Source of the DNA: an uncultured Pseudorhodobacter sp.
GTDB taxonomy: Bacteria > Pseudomonadota > Alphaproteobacteria > Rhodobacterales > Rhodobacteraceae
DNA length: 10,834 bases
NCBI GenBank assembly: GCA_945957495.1
Contig: CAMFLG010000066.1
Location: 1-10,834, forward strand
Reading direction: 5' to 3'
A program made the translations under genes and the position numbers. The notes beneath the pieces are model-generated. The model was not told the origin of the DNA. It ran no database searches and saw only the letters and a program-made list of their open reading frames with translations. This document shows, piece by piece, positions 1 to 6,112 of the stretch. Numbering within the stretch: the stretch's first letter is position 1; each line of letters opens with the position of its first letter.

Positions 1-650
1 CCCGCACCAACATCATCGAGATTGACGAGGCTGCCAAATACAGCTGGATCAAGGCGCCGCGCTGGAAAGGCAATGCGATGGAGGTGGGGCCACTGGCGCG
101 CTATGTCGTGGGCTATGCCTCGGGCCACGAGGATATCAAAAATCAGGTCGATGGCCTGCTGCGTACCATGAACCTGCCGCTGGATGCGGTGTTTTCAACG
201 CTTGGCCGCACCGCCGCGCGGGCGCTGGAATCGGAATACTGCGGCCGGTTGCAGAAACATTTCTTCGACAAGCTGATGATCAACATCAAGAACGGCGACC
301 AATCCACCGCCAATGTCGAAAAATGGGATCCTTCGACATGGCCGAAAGAGGCCAAGGGCGTCGGCATGACCGAGGCGCCGCGCGGGGCGCTTGGCCACTG
401 GGTCAAGATCAAGGATGGCCGCATCGAGAATTATCAATGCGTCGTCCCCACCACCTGGAACGGCAGCCCGCGCGATACGGCGGGCAACATCGGCGCCTTT
501 GAGGCCGCGCTGATGAACACCAAGATGGAACGCCCGGAAGAACCGGTTGAGATTCTGCGCACCCTGCACAGCTTTGATCCCTGTCTGGCCTGTTCCACCC
601 ATGTGATGTCACCCGACGGGTCGGAACTGACCCGCGTCAAAGTCCGCTGA
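1..650 (+). CDS. hupL: Uptake [NiFe]-hydrogenase large subunit, C-terminal part (5' end outside window)
   Basis: Catalytic subunit that oxidises H2 at a Ni-Fe site; with the small subunit HupS it forms the membrane-bound, periplasm-facing uptake hydrogenase. The reading frame is open from the first full codon (base 3), so the start lies upstream. Visible family signatures are YSWIKAPRWKG followed by NAMEVGPLARY near the start, and the C-terminal metal-binding motif DPCLACSTH, whose two Cys are the second pair of Ni-Fe ligands. The first Cys pair (RxCGxC) lies upstream of the window. A 15-residue tail follows the His of this motif and is expected to be removed by HupD after nickel insertion. 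The stop at 648-650 is followed 13 bases later by hupE. About 215 residues are present out of the roughly 600 usual for the family. Identity is very secure from motifs and neighbours. Confidence 0.97.
   Translation, partial: RTNIIEIDEAAKYSWIKAPRWKGNAMEVGPLARYVVGYASGHEDIKNQVDGLLRTMNLPLDAVFSTLGRTAARALESEYCGRLQKHFFDKLMINIKNGDQSTANVEKWDPSTWPKEAKGVGMTEAPRGALGHWVKIKDGRIENYQCVVPTTWNGSPRDTAGNIGAFEAALMNTKMERPEEPVEILRTLHSFDPCLACSTHVMSPDGSELTRVKVR
603..647 (+). other. Cleaved C-terminal peptide of HupL
   Basis: These 15 codons (VMSPDGSELTRVKVR) follow the His codon at 600-602 that ends the DPCxxCxxH motif. In [NiFe]-hydrogenases of this group a dedicated endopeptidase cuts just after this His once nickel is in place, which closes the active site. 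The tail length of 15 is typical. The cut itself is inferred from family knowledge; the motif and tail are seen directly. Confidence 0.85.
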
Positions 651-658
651 GGGAGGGG
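651..658 (+). promoter_or_regulatory. Ribosome binding site of hupE
   Basis: The purine run GGGAGGGG directly follows the hupL stop and stands five bases before the hupE ATG at 664. It supports that start and suggests that hupE is translated from the hupSL message. Confidence 0.6.
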
Positions 659-663
659 ATGCG

Positions 664-1230
664 ATGAAAAAACTGACACTGACCGCAGGTCTGATCCTGC
701 TGGCCGGCCCGGCGCTGGCGCATCCCGGCCATGGTTTCGGCTTTGAGGCAGGCGTGCTGCACCCGTTGACCGGGCCGGACCATCTGCTGGCAATGCTGGG
801 CGTTGGCCTATGGTCGGGCTTTGCCCTGCCGCAGAAGTTCTGGGCGGGGGCCGCCACCTTCATGGCGGCCATGACGGCGGGTGCGGCGCTGGCGTGGTTC
901 GGCGCGGCGCTGCCGGGGGTGGAACTGATGATCCTCGCCTCTGTGGTGGCCTTTGGCCTGCTGGTCGCCGTGGCGCGGCGCGGCCAATCGGCAACCGTCA
1001 CGGGCCTGTCGCTGGCGATGATCGCGGTGTTTGCCGCAGCCCACGGCTATGCCCATGCCGTTGAAGCCTCGGGCGCGGTGGCGCTGTATCTGGTGGGTTT
1101 CCTGATCTCGACCGCCGCCTTGCATCTGGCGGGGATCGGCATCGCACGGCAGGTGGCGCGGCTGCCACTGGCGCAGGGGCTGATCGGTGCAGGGATTGCG
1201 GGCGCGGGCCTTCTGATGATGGTGGGATAG
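664..1230 (+). CDS. hupE: HupE/UreJ-family nickel permease-like membrane protein
   Basis: Small integral membrane protein of the HupE/UreJ family, 188 residues. Rhizobial HupE is known as a nickel diffusion facilitator that supplies hydrogenase synthesis. A signal peptide is visible: MKK, a hydrophobic stretch, then PALA with likely cleavage before H20. After it come H20 and H23, the family motif Hx5DH (H33 to D39-H40, HPLTGPDH), and a second motif AHGYAHAVE (H127, H131, E134) close to the family FHGxAHGxE but with F and one G replaced by A. The rest is Ala/Gly/Leu-rich and fits about six membrane segments. It ends three bases before hupC. In Rhizobium leguminosarum hupE lies after hupD (hupSLCDEF), so its place between hupL and hupC here is a different arrangement. 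Family is secure; nickel as substrate is inferred from family and context. Confidence 0.92.
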   Translation: MKKLTLTAGLILLAGPALAHPGHGFGFEAGVLHPLTGPDHLLAMLGVGLWSGFALPQKFWAGAATFMAAMTAGAALAWFGAALPGVELMILASVVAFGLLVAVARRGQSATVTGLSLAMIAVFAAAHGYAHAVEASGAVALYLVGFLISTAALHLAGIGIARQVARLPLAQGLIGAGIAGAGLLMMVG

Positions 1231-1233
1231 GCC

Positions 1234-1977
1234 ATGACCGATCTCCCCGCCCCCAACCTTGCCACGCCCGACGCCGATGCCTCGGATCTGAAATCTGCGC
1301 GGCGGCAAACCTCGGTCTATGTTTACGAGGCACCGGTGCGGATATGGCACTGGACCAACGCGCTGGCCATCGTCGTACTGATCGTGACCGGCTATTTCAT
1401 CGGCTCGCCCCCCCCGACGATGGGCGCGGGCGAGGCCTATAACCAGTTCTATTTCGGCTACATCCGATTCACCCATTTCGCCGCCGGGATGATCCTGACG
1501 GTGGGGTTCTTCGGGCGGATCTACTGGGCGTTTGTCGGCAACCACCACGCCCGGCAACTGTTCTATGTGCCGGTCTGGCGCGCGAGTTACTGGCGCGAGG
1601 TCTGGACCGAAGTGCGCTGGTATCTGTTTCTGGAAAAGGCACCAAAGAAATACATCGGCCATAATCCCTTGGCGCAACTGGCGATGTTCTGCTTCATGAC
1701 GCTGGGGCTCAGCTTCATGATCCTGACCGGCATGGCGCTTTATGCCGAAGGTGCGGGCGAAGGATCGTTCTTTGATCTGGCCTTTGGCTGGGTGCGCTAT
1801 CTGGTTGGCCCAAGCCAGACGTTGCACACCATCCACCATCTGGGCATGTGGTGGATCGTGATTTTCATGATCGTCCACATCTACGTCGCCATCCGCGAAG
1901 ACATCATGAGCCGCCAATCCATCGTTTCAACGATGATTTCGGGGCACCGCACCTTCAAGGATGATGACCCGAATTAA
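1234..1977 (+). CDS. hupC: Ni/Fe-hydrogenase b-type cytochrome subunit
   Basis: Membrane di-heme cytochrome b (247 residues) that anchors HupSL and carries electrons from H2 to the quinone pool. Four hydrophobic segments are seen, at about residues 40-60, 78-102, 148-172 and 197-220. Candidate heme ligands are H39 (in RIWHW), H81, H201 and H215. The spacings of 42 and 14 residues agree with those I recall for the ligands of Wolinella HydC (25/67 and 186/200). The N-terminal 25 residues are polar and probably cytoplasmic, and the family start VYVYEAPVRIWHW is at residues 28-40. The ATG at 1234 is three bases after the hupE stop. A run of eight C at 1408-1415 codes for a Pro triplet and the frame is intact through it. 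A hairpin begins at the end of the gene. Confidence 0.96.
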   Translation: MTDLPAPNLATPDADASDLKSARRQTSVYVYEAPVRIWHWTNALAIVVLIVTGYFIGSPPPTMGAGEAYNQFYFGYIRFTHFAAGMILTVGFFGRIYWAFVGNHHARQLFYVPVWRASYWREVWTEVRWYLFLEKAPKKYIGHNPLAQLAMFCFMTLGLSFMILTGMALYAEGAGEGSFFDLAFGWVRYLVGPSQTLHTIHHLGMWWIVIFMIVHIYVAIREDIMSRQSIVSTMISGHRTFKDDDPN

Positions 1978-1986
1978 TCTGGGTCA
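1965..1986 (+). repeat. Inverted repeat across the hupC stop codon
   Basis: Arms TGACCC (1965-1970) and GGGTCA (1981-1986) are perfect complements separated by ten AT-rich bases that contain the hupC TAA. It is a weak hairpin just before the stronger one at 2001-2021. It could protect the 3' end of the hupSLEC message, but the role is inferred only. Confidence 0.4.
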
Positions 1987-1994
1987 GACGGCAA

Positions 1995-2034
1995 GACCAA
2001 GGGCGGGCCAAAGGCTCGCCCATTTCATTTGGTC
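1995..2034 (+). terminator. Terminator- or attenuator-like hairpin after hupC
   Basis: GGGCGGGCC (2001-2009) pairs with GGCTCGCCC (2013-2021) over nine positions, one of them G-U, around the loop AAA. A short T-rich stretch (ATTTCATTT) follows. An outer pair GACCAA (1995-2000) and TTGGTC (2029-2034) can extend the fold. This is the strongest hairpin I found outside genes. It may end or thin out transcription after the structural genes hupSLEC, or stabilise their message relative to the maturation genes. The T run is interrupted, so a purely rho-independent terminator is not certain. Confidence 0.6.
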
Positions 2035-2113
2035 ACGCCCTTACCGTTGCGGTGAGATTTTGGAAACTAATCTTCCATTTTTGCAGAGCGCGAAAGTCCG
2101 ATAAACTGCACAT

Positions 2114-2135
2114 AATGCCACAAAATCATGGCATT
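2114..2135. promoter_or_regulatory. Perfect 7-base inverted repeat, possible operator
   Basis: AATGCCA (2114-2120) and TGGCATT (2129-2135) are perfect complements with eight bases between them (CAAAATCA). Size and spacing would suit a dimeric DNA-binding protein. The half-site GGCAT recurs at 2174-2178, and TTGCCA follows directly at 2134-2139. The site is about 110 bases upstream of hupD. No regulator can be named from the sequence. Confidence 0.35.
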
Positions 2136-2243
2136 GCCAAAAAGTCGGGCAGTTTGCGAAAACCTGCATTCCCGGCATGGTGAAAAGCTTATTGTCAGTT
2201 TCAAGGCCGATTGCAAAGCGGCCAGCCAGACTTTGGGGGGATG

Positions 2244-2849
2244 ATGGCAAACATTCTGATCTTGGGCATCGGCAACGTGCTGTGGGCGGATGAGGGCTTT
2301 GGCGTCCGCTGCGTCGAAACCCTTGCCGACCGCTATGCCTTCCCTGCGAACGTGCGGCTCTTGGATGGCGGCACGCAGGGGCTGTACCTGTTGCCCTTCA
2401 TGGAAGAGGCCGATGCGCTGATCGTGTTCGATGCGGTGGATTACGGCCTGCCGCCCGGCACTCTGAAACGGGTGGAAAATGACGGGGTGCCCGCCTTCAT
2501 GGGTGCCAAGAAGATGAGCCTGCATCAGACCGGGTTTCAGGACGTGATCGCCACTGCGCAACTGATGGGCTATTGCCCGGCGCAGATGCTGCTGATCGGC
2601 TGCCAACCGGTCGAGTTGGAGGACTACGGCGGCGGCCTGCGCCCTGCCGTGGCCGCGCAGATTGACCCCGCAATTGCCGTGGCCTTGGAAAAGCTGGCCG
2701 AATGGGGCATCCAGCCCCGCCCCGGCCGTACCCTGTGCGATGGGTTGGCCGACAGCTCGATCCGCCGCGACGCCTACGAACAGGGCCGCCCGTCCGAAGT
2801 GGACGCCTGCCGCATCGGCGACGCGCGTTTTCTGCCGGAGGGCGTGTGA
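2244..2849 (+). CDS. hupD: Hydrogenase maturation endopeptidase HupD
   Basis: Nickel-dependent C-terminal protease (201 residues, HyaD/HybD/HupD family) that cuts the tail of HupL after the DPCxxCxxH motif. The start motif ILILGIGNVLWADEGFGVR is typical. Counting from the ATG at 2244, the three conserved metal-contact residues are E17 (ADEGFG), D63 (FDAVDYG) and H94 (SLHQTG), one off from E16/D62/H93 of the E. coli enzymes. Two ATGs in tandem (2241 and 2244) are possible starts; the GGGGGG at 2235-2240 has spacing three to 2244 and none to 2241, so I chose 2244. A TTG at 2211 would add an unconserved extension. The C-terminal 35-40 residues extend past the core fold. The gene follows the 263-base gap and overlaps hupF by one base. 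Confidence 0.95.
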   Translation: MANILILGIGNVLWADEGFGVRCVETLADRYAFPANVRLLDGGTQGLYLLPFMEEADALIVFDAVDYGLPPGTLKRVENDGVPAFMGAKKMSLHQTGFQDVIATAQLMGYCPAQMLLIGCQPVELEDYGGGLRPAVAAQIDPAIAVALEKLAEWGIQPRPGRTLCDGLADSSIRRDAYEQGRPSEVDACRIGDARFLPEGV

Positions 2850-3169
2850 TGTGCGTGGGCGTTCCGATGCGGCTTTTGTCAGTCGATGGCCTCGCAGGCC
2901 GGGCCGAAGGGCCAGAGGGCATCGAGTTGATCGACCTCAGCCTGTGCGCCGAGGCGGTGGCCGGTGACTGGGTGCTGAACTTTCTGGGGGCCGCCCGCGC
3001 GGTGATTGACGCGAATGAGGCCGCCCAGATCACTGCCGCCCTTGGCGGCTTGCGCGCCCTGATGCAGGGCGGCGATCTGGGCGATGCCTTTGCCGATCTG
3101 GAGGCGCGCAGCCCCAGCCTTCCCCCCCACCTTCAGGCCGCGTTGGACGCGGGCCTTGCGCAAGGCTAG
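2849..3169 (+). CDS. hupF: HypC-family chaperone HupF
   Basis: HypC/HupF-type small chaperone, 106 residues, beginning MCVGVPMRLLSVDG. Cys2 is kept, as in HypC. Where the HypC protein of this locus has HVGFA (H52), HupF has NFLGAA, so it lacks the His, and it has a longer C-terminal tail. In R. leguminosarum HupF has been described as a chaperone that binds and stabilises HupL during maturation, mainly when oxygen is present. The start at 2849 overlaps the hupD stop (TGATG), with GGAGGG at 2837-2842 six bases before it. The upstream in-frame codons from 2702 lie wholly in hupD and are not part of this gene. Confidence 0.92.
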   Translation: MCVGVPMRLLSVDGLAGRAEGPEGIELIDLSLCAEAVAGDWVLNFLGAARAVIDANEAAQITAALGGLRALMQGGDLGDAFADLEARSPSLPPHLQAALDAGLAQG

Positions 3170-3172
3170 ATC

Positions 3173-3601
3173 ATGCACGACCATTTCCACGACCACGCCC
3201 CCGCCACCCCTGCTGGCAAAGCCGCCCCGCATCCGCTGCTGACCCGGCTGGAGGTTGAATTCGGCTGGCCGCGCCTGCGCAGCCTGTCCGATGTGGCCGA
3301 ATTCACCACCCGCCCCGGCGCGCATTGCCTGTTCATTCCGGGCGATCCCGCGCGCAATCTGGAAACCGCCGATGCCGCCGTGATCTTGCCGGAACTGCGC
3401 ATGGTGTTTCAGCATGCCTTTGACTGTGCGCTGGTCGATGACGCCATCGAGGCCAATTTGCGCGAAACCCACAAGGCGCTGAAAACCCCCGGCTATCTGT
3501 TCTTTCATCAAGGCCGCTATCTGGGCGCGGTCGAGAAAGTCCGCGACTGGGACGATTACCTGACCCGCATCACCCATATCCTTGGCCTAGCTGCCGCCTG
3601 A
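3173..3601 (+). CDS. hupG: Hydrogenase accessory protein HupG (HyaE family, thioredoxin-like)
   Basis: Belongs to the HupG/HyaE family (142 residues), thioredoxin-like proteins without the CxxC pair, thought to act on the small subunit or its Tat signal during assembly. Recognisable stretches are LEVEFGWPRL, CLFIPGDPARNLETADAAVILPEL and GYLFFHQGRYLGAVEKVRDW. The first eight residues, MHDHFHDH, are His-rich: four His alternate with Asp or Phe before an Ala/Pro linker (residues 9-20). This resembles part of the HypB metal-binding stretch in the same cluster and could bind nickel, which is inference. The start is three bases after hupF, with AAGG at 3162-3165. Ten bases separate it from hupH. 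Confidence 0.88.
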   Translation: MHDHFHDHAPATPAGKAAPHPLLTRLEVEFGWPRLRSLSDVAEFTTRPGAHCLFIPGDPARNLETADAAVILPELRMVFQHAFDCALVDDAIEANLRETHKALKTPGYLFFHQGRYLGAVEKVRDWDDYLTRITHILGLAAA

Positions 3602-3606
3602 GGAGG
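3601..3606 (+). promoter_or_regulatory. Consensus Shine-Dalgarno of hupH
   Basis: A full AGGAGG overlaps the last base of the hupG stop and stands five bases before the hupH ATG at 3612. It is the only complete consensus site in a non-coding position here and fixes the hupH start. Confidence 0.75.
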
Positions 3607-3611
3607 ACATC

Positions 3612-4442
3612 ATGGCGAACTTTCACCTGCCCCCGATTGGCTTTGGCCCCGGCTCGCAACCCGATGAGGATGGCACGCTGGAATATATGGCGCTGCCTTC
3701 GGGCATGCGCACCTATAGCCCGCACCTGCCCAATGTGGCCGACCTGACCTCGGTTGCGCCCGCCTTGGCGACGCTGGCCGATGTGGCCGCCGCCTGCGAT
3801 ATGTGCGCGCGCAGTGGCCAGACCGCCGATTTTGACCTTTCAAGGCTGGAAAAAGCCTCACGCGCGCTGATTGCCGAAACCTTGGGCCAAGGCGAGGTGT
3901 CGATGCGGCTGCGCGGCAAACCTGCGCTGATGGTGCAGGAATCGGTGTTTGCGGGCGTCTGGCTGCTGGCAGGCGCAGGCGTTGACCGGATCGAGGTGGC
4001 CCCGGTGCCGGGTCAGTCGATTTCCCGCGCCTTCACCGCCGCCAAACCCGCCCGCCGCACGCTGGTGCCGCGCGGGCCGGGCGTGGTGAATGCGCCGCCG
4101 ATTCTGGCCGAACTGTTGGACAAATCCGCCAGCCACATCGCGGGCGATCTGCCGCATGTCGTCAACCTGACCCTATTGCCCCACACCGAAGAAGATCTGG
4201 CGTGGCTGGCCGAGGCGCTTGGCGAAGGGGCCGTGACCATCCTGTCGCGCGGCTATGGCAACTGCCGCATCACCGCGACGGCAATCGCGCCGATCTGGCG
4301 CGTGCAATTCTACAACAGCCAAGACAACCTGATCCTCGACACGTTCGAAATCACCGCCATGCCAGAGGTCGCGCTTGCCGCCAAAGAAGACCTGGAAGAC
4401 AGCGGCGCGCGCATTCTGGAAGTGTTGGAGGCGATCCGATGA
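3612..4442 (+). CDS. hupH: Hydrogenase accessory protein HupH (HyaF family)
   Basis: HupH/HyaF family protein, 276 residues, needed for full uptake hydrogenase activity; the exact step is unsettled, with proposals including iron-sulfur or small-subunit maturation. The C-terminal family domain is plain: NLTLLPHTEEDLAWL, then LSRGYGNCRI (single Cys) and WRVQFYNS, ending in DSGARILEVLEAIR. The N-terminal half carries the family start LPPIGFGPGSQP and LPSGMRTY, and two Cys in AACDMCARSG. It is preceded by a consensus AGGAGG and overlaps hupJ by four bases (ATGA at 4439-4442). Confidence 0.92.
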   Translation: MANFHLPPIGFGPGSQPDEDGTLEYMALPSGMRTYSPHLPNVADLTSVAPALATLADVAAACDMCARSGQTADFDLSRLEKASRALIAETLGQGEVSMRLRGKPALMVQESVFAGVWLLAGAGVDRIEVAPVPGQSISRAFTAAKPARRTLVPRGPGVVNAPPILAELLDKSASHIAGDLPHVVNLTLLPHTEEDLAWLAEALGEGAVTILSRGYGNCRITATAIAPIWRVQFYNSQDNLILDTFEITAMPEVALAAKEDLEDSGARILEVLEAIR

Positions 4443-5236
4443 GCGGCTTTGAAGGCTCTTATCTGGGTGCCAATGACCGCATCAGCGCGGCGGCGGTGAT
4501 GGAATGCAAGATCTGCTGGACGCCCTATGATCCGGCCGAGGGCGATGACTACCGGCAGGTTCTGCCCGGCACCCCGTTTGCCGACCTGCCCGAAGATTGG
4601 CACTGCCCCGGCTGCGGCGCGCCCAAGGCGCAGTTCATGGTTCTGTCCGATCCCGGCAGCGCCGAGGCTGCCATGGCCGCCGATATCGCCCATCGCACCG
4701 CGCTGCTGGAGGCTGATTTCCGCGAAATCTGGAATTCCAAGATGAAGGATGTTCCCATCGTCAACGCCGCCCTGCATGTGCAGGCCGTGGGGTTTCGCGG
4801 CTGGGAAGGGCGGCTTCTGGGGGTGCTGATCTCGCCCTGGTTCCTCAATCTGGTGATCTTACCTGCGGCGGATGAGGATTGGTCCACCCTGCAGCCCGGC
4901 GCGAAAGAGGTGATCGGCTTTCCCTCTGGCGATTACGAATTCATCCACAACACGCGGGAAATGGTGGGCGGCTACAAGGCCTGCTCGCTGTTCTCGCCCA
5001 TGGCCGATTTCACCAGCCAGTTGCAGGCGGTCGAGGTGGCCCGCGCCATCATGGCCGCCCTGTTCGAGGCCGAACACCGCGACCACACCGACCGCGCGGC
5101 AGATATTCGCGCCCAACGGCAAGCAGAGTTGGACGCGGTTGCCGCAGCCGAAGAATCGGCGCAAGAAGGAAGTCTGGGCGACGCGCCCCTGCCCAGCCGT
5201 CGCGCCCTGATCACCGCAGGAATGTCCGAGGCCTGA
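4439..5236 (+). CDS. hupJ: Rubredoxin domain fused to HybE-like assembly chaperone (HupJ)
   Basis: A 265-residue fusion. Residues about 18-70 form a rubredoxin with the iron ligands C23-x2-C26 (CKICW) and C56-x2-C59 (CPGCG). Residues about 85-215 match the HupJ/HybE chaperone type (FREIWNSKMKDVPIVNAAL, GWEGRLLGVLISPWFLNLVILP, GDYEFIHN). The last 50 residues are Ala/Glu/Arg-rich and look unstructured. In rhizobia HupI (rubredoxin) and HupJ are separate genes; as I recall, R. capsulatus has them joined. The likely role is protection or electron delivery during small-subunit maturation and a check on export. The ATG at 4439 has GGAGG at 4427-4431 inside hupH; in-frame codons upstream of it are not conserved protein. 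hupK starts on the base after its stop. Confidence 0.92.
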   Translation: MSGFEGSYLGANDRISAAAVMECKICWTPYDPAEGDDYRQVLPGTPFADLPEDWHCPGCGAPKAQFMVLSDPGSAEAAMAADIAHRTALLEADFREIWNSKMKDVPIVNAALHVQAVGFRGWEGRLLGVLISPWFLNLVILPAADEDWSTLQPGAKEVIGFPSGDYEFIHNTREMVGGYKACSLFSPMADFTSQLQAVEVARAIMAALFEAEHRDHTDRAADIRAQRQAELDAVAAAEESAQEGSLGDAPLPSRRALITAGMSEA

Positions 5237-6112
5237 ATGCAAAGCGCATTGGTCATCACGCAGTCGAACGGGGGCTGGCAGTTCCGCCCGGCACCGGATT
5301 TGCCGGTGGCCCGCCTGCTGATCGGCAAGCCGGTGGAAGAGGCGGCACAACTGTTGCCGCGCCTGTTCAACCTGTGCAGCGGCGCGCAGGGCATGGCGTT
5401 ACGTCTGGCCTTGGGCCTGCCCGCGCCCGATGCCGCGACCCTGCGGCGTGAGATTTTGCGCGACCATCTGCTGAAACTCTGCGTGGTTTGGCCCGGGCTG
5501 CTGGGCCTGCCCGCCACACCCCTGCCGCCCGATTGGACCGATCCGGCGCCGCTTTGCCACCTGATCTGGGGCGGGGCTGATCCTGCGGATTTCGACGGCT
5601 GGCTTGGGTCCGGTCAGGGCGTTTCGGCCGTTGTGCGGGCCATCGCCCGAGCCTTTGCGCCGGGCGAGGCTGTGGCCACCCTGCCCCTTGTCAGGGCCGA
5701 AACCGCCTTGAACGACGCAGCACTGGAAAACTCGGTCGCCGCCCGGCGGGCGCAGGCCCCCGCGATGCGCGCGATCGAGATACGCCATGGCCGCGGCCCG
5801 TTCTGGCGCGCTGCGGGGCTGATCCATGACATCGCCGCGCTATTGCACGGCACCCCGCAGGTCAAGATGCACGGGACCACCGCCATCGTTCCCGCCGCGC
5901 GCGGTGCCTATGCCGTGCAGGCCCGCGCCAGGAATGGCCAAGTCACCGCCTTTGCCCGCCGCACCCCCACCGACCATCTTTGCGCCAAGGGGGGCGTGCT
6001 GCAGCAGTCGCTGAACAGCCTGCCCGCCGCCAAAACCCATCTGCTGCCGCTTTTGGTCGATATCCTCGCGCCTTGCGTGCCCGTCCGCTTGCCCGAGGTG
6101 CAGCATGCATGA
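5237..6112 (+). CDS. hupK: Hydrogenase scaffold-like protein HupK
   Basis: HupK family, 291 residues: a distant, shortened relative of the hydrogenase large subunit, thought to serve as an intermediate scaffold for the Fe(CN)2CO group before it passes to HupL. Traces of the active-site pairs remain, each reduced to one Cys: LFNLCSGAQ (C47) in place of RxCGxC, and ILAPCVPVRL (C280) in place of DPCxxC. No protease tail follows, and the centre (residues 60-250) has little similarity to HupL. Its ATG abuts the hupJ stop (TGAATG), with GAGG at 5228-5231. It overlaps hypA by eight bases. Function is family-based and partly inferred. Confidence 0.88.
   Translation: MQSALVITQSNGGWQFRPAPDLPVARLLIGKPVEEAAQLLPRLFNLCSGAQGMALRLALGLPAPDAATLRREILRDHLLKLCVVWPGLLGLPATPLPPDWTDPAPLCHLIWGGADPADFDGWLGSGQGVSAVVRAIARAFAPGEAVATLPLVRAETALNDAALENSVAARRAQAPAMRAIEIRHGRGPFWRAAGLIHDIAALLHGTPQVKMHGTTAIVPAARGAYAVQARARNGQVTAFARRTPTDHLCAKGGVLQQSLNSLPAAKTHLLPLLVDILAPCVPVRLPEVQHA

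Larger units (their letters stand above)
1978..2243 (+). other. hupC-hupD intergenic region, AT-richer than its surroundings
   Basis: This is the longest gap of the window and lies inside an otherwise tightly packed gene row. Its second half (about 2041-2220) is clearly richer in A and T than the flanking genes. It holds the hairpin at 1995-2034 and the inverted repeat at 2114-2135. I find no credible coding frame. I also find no good sigma-70 pair (a CATAAT at 2111-2116 lacks a matching -35), no sigma-54 GG-N10-GC promoter and no TTG-N5-CAA site of the kind bound by HupR. It may carry an internal promoter for the maturation genes, but that is inference from composition and position. Confidence 0.5.

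Noticed and set aside
1408..1415. Run of eight C in hupC, with a similar run at 8333-8340 in hupR and seven C at 3122-3128 in hupF, as possible phase-variation tracts
   Set aside because: All three frames are intact and encode plausible Pro residues; runs of this length are expected in GC-rich coding DNA, and nothing suggests switching.
808..1917. Long minus-strand open frame opposite hupE and hupC
   Set aside because: It runs antisense across two clear genes, is rich in His, Arg, Gly and Gln as is usual for shadow frames in GC-rich DNA, and resembles no known protein.
2126..2138. IHF-like site in the hupC-hupD gap
   Set aside because: AATCATGGCATTG differs in one position from the IHF consensus, but a single loose match in AT-rich DNA is weak and there is no defined promoter beside it.
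2193..2205. HupR-type TTG...CAA site upstream of hupD
   Set aside because: The spacing is seven bases instead of the five I recall for HupR sites, so it is not a convincing match.
4202..4438. In-frame extension of hupJ upstream of 4439
   Set aside because: The extra stretch lies inside hupH, is Arg/His-rich out-of-frame sequence, and the ATG at 4439 has a good ribosome site and the proper rubredoxin start.
5237..6112. hupK as a decayed copy of hupL
   Set aside because: The frame is complete, coupled to its neighbours, and sits where HupK is found in related clusters; it is a known separate family.
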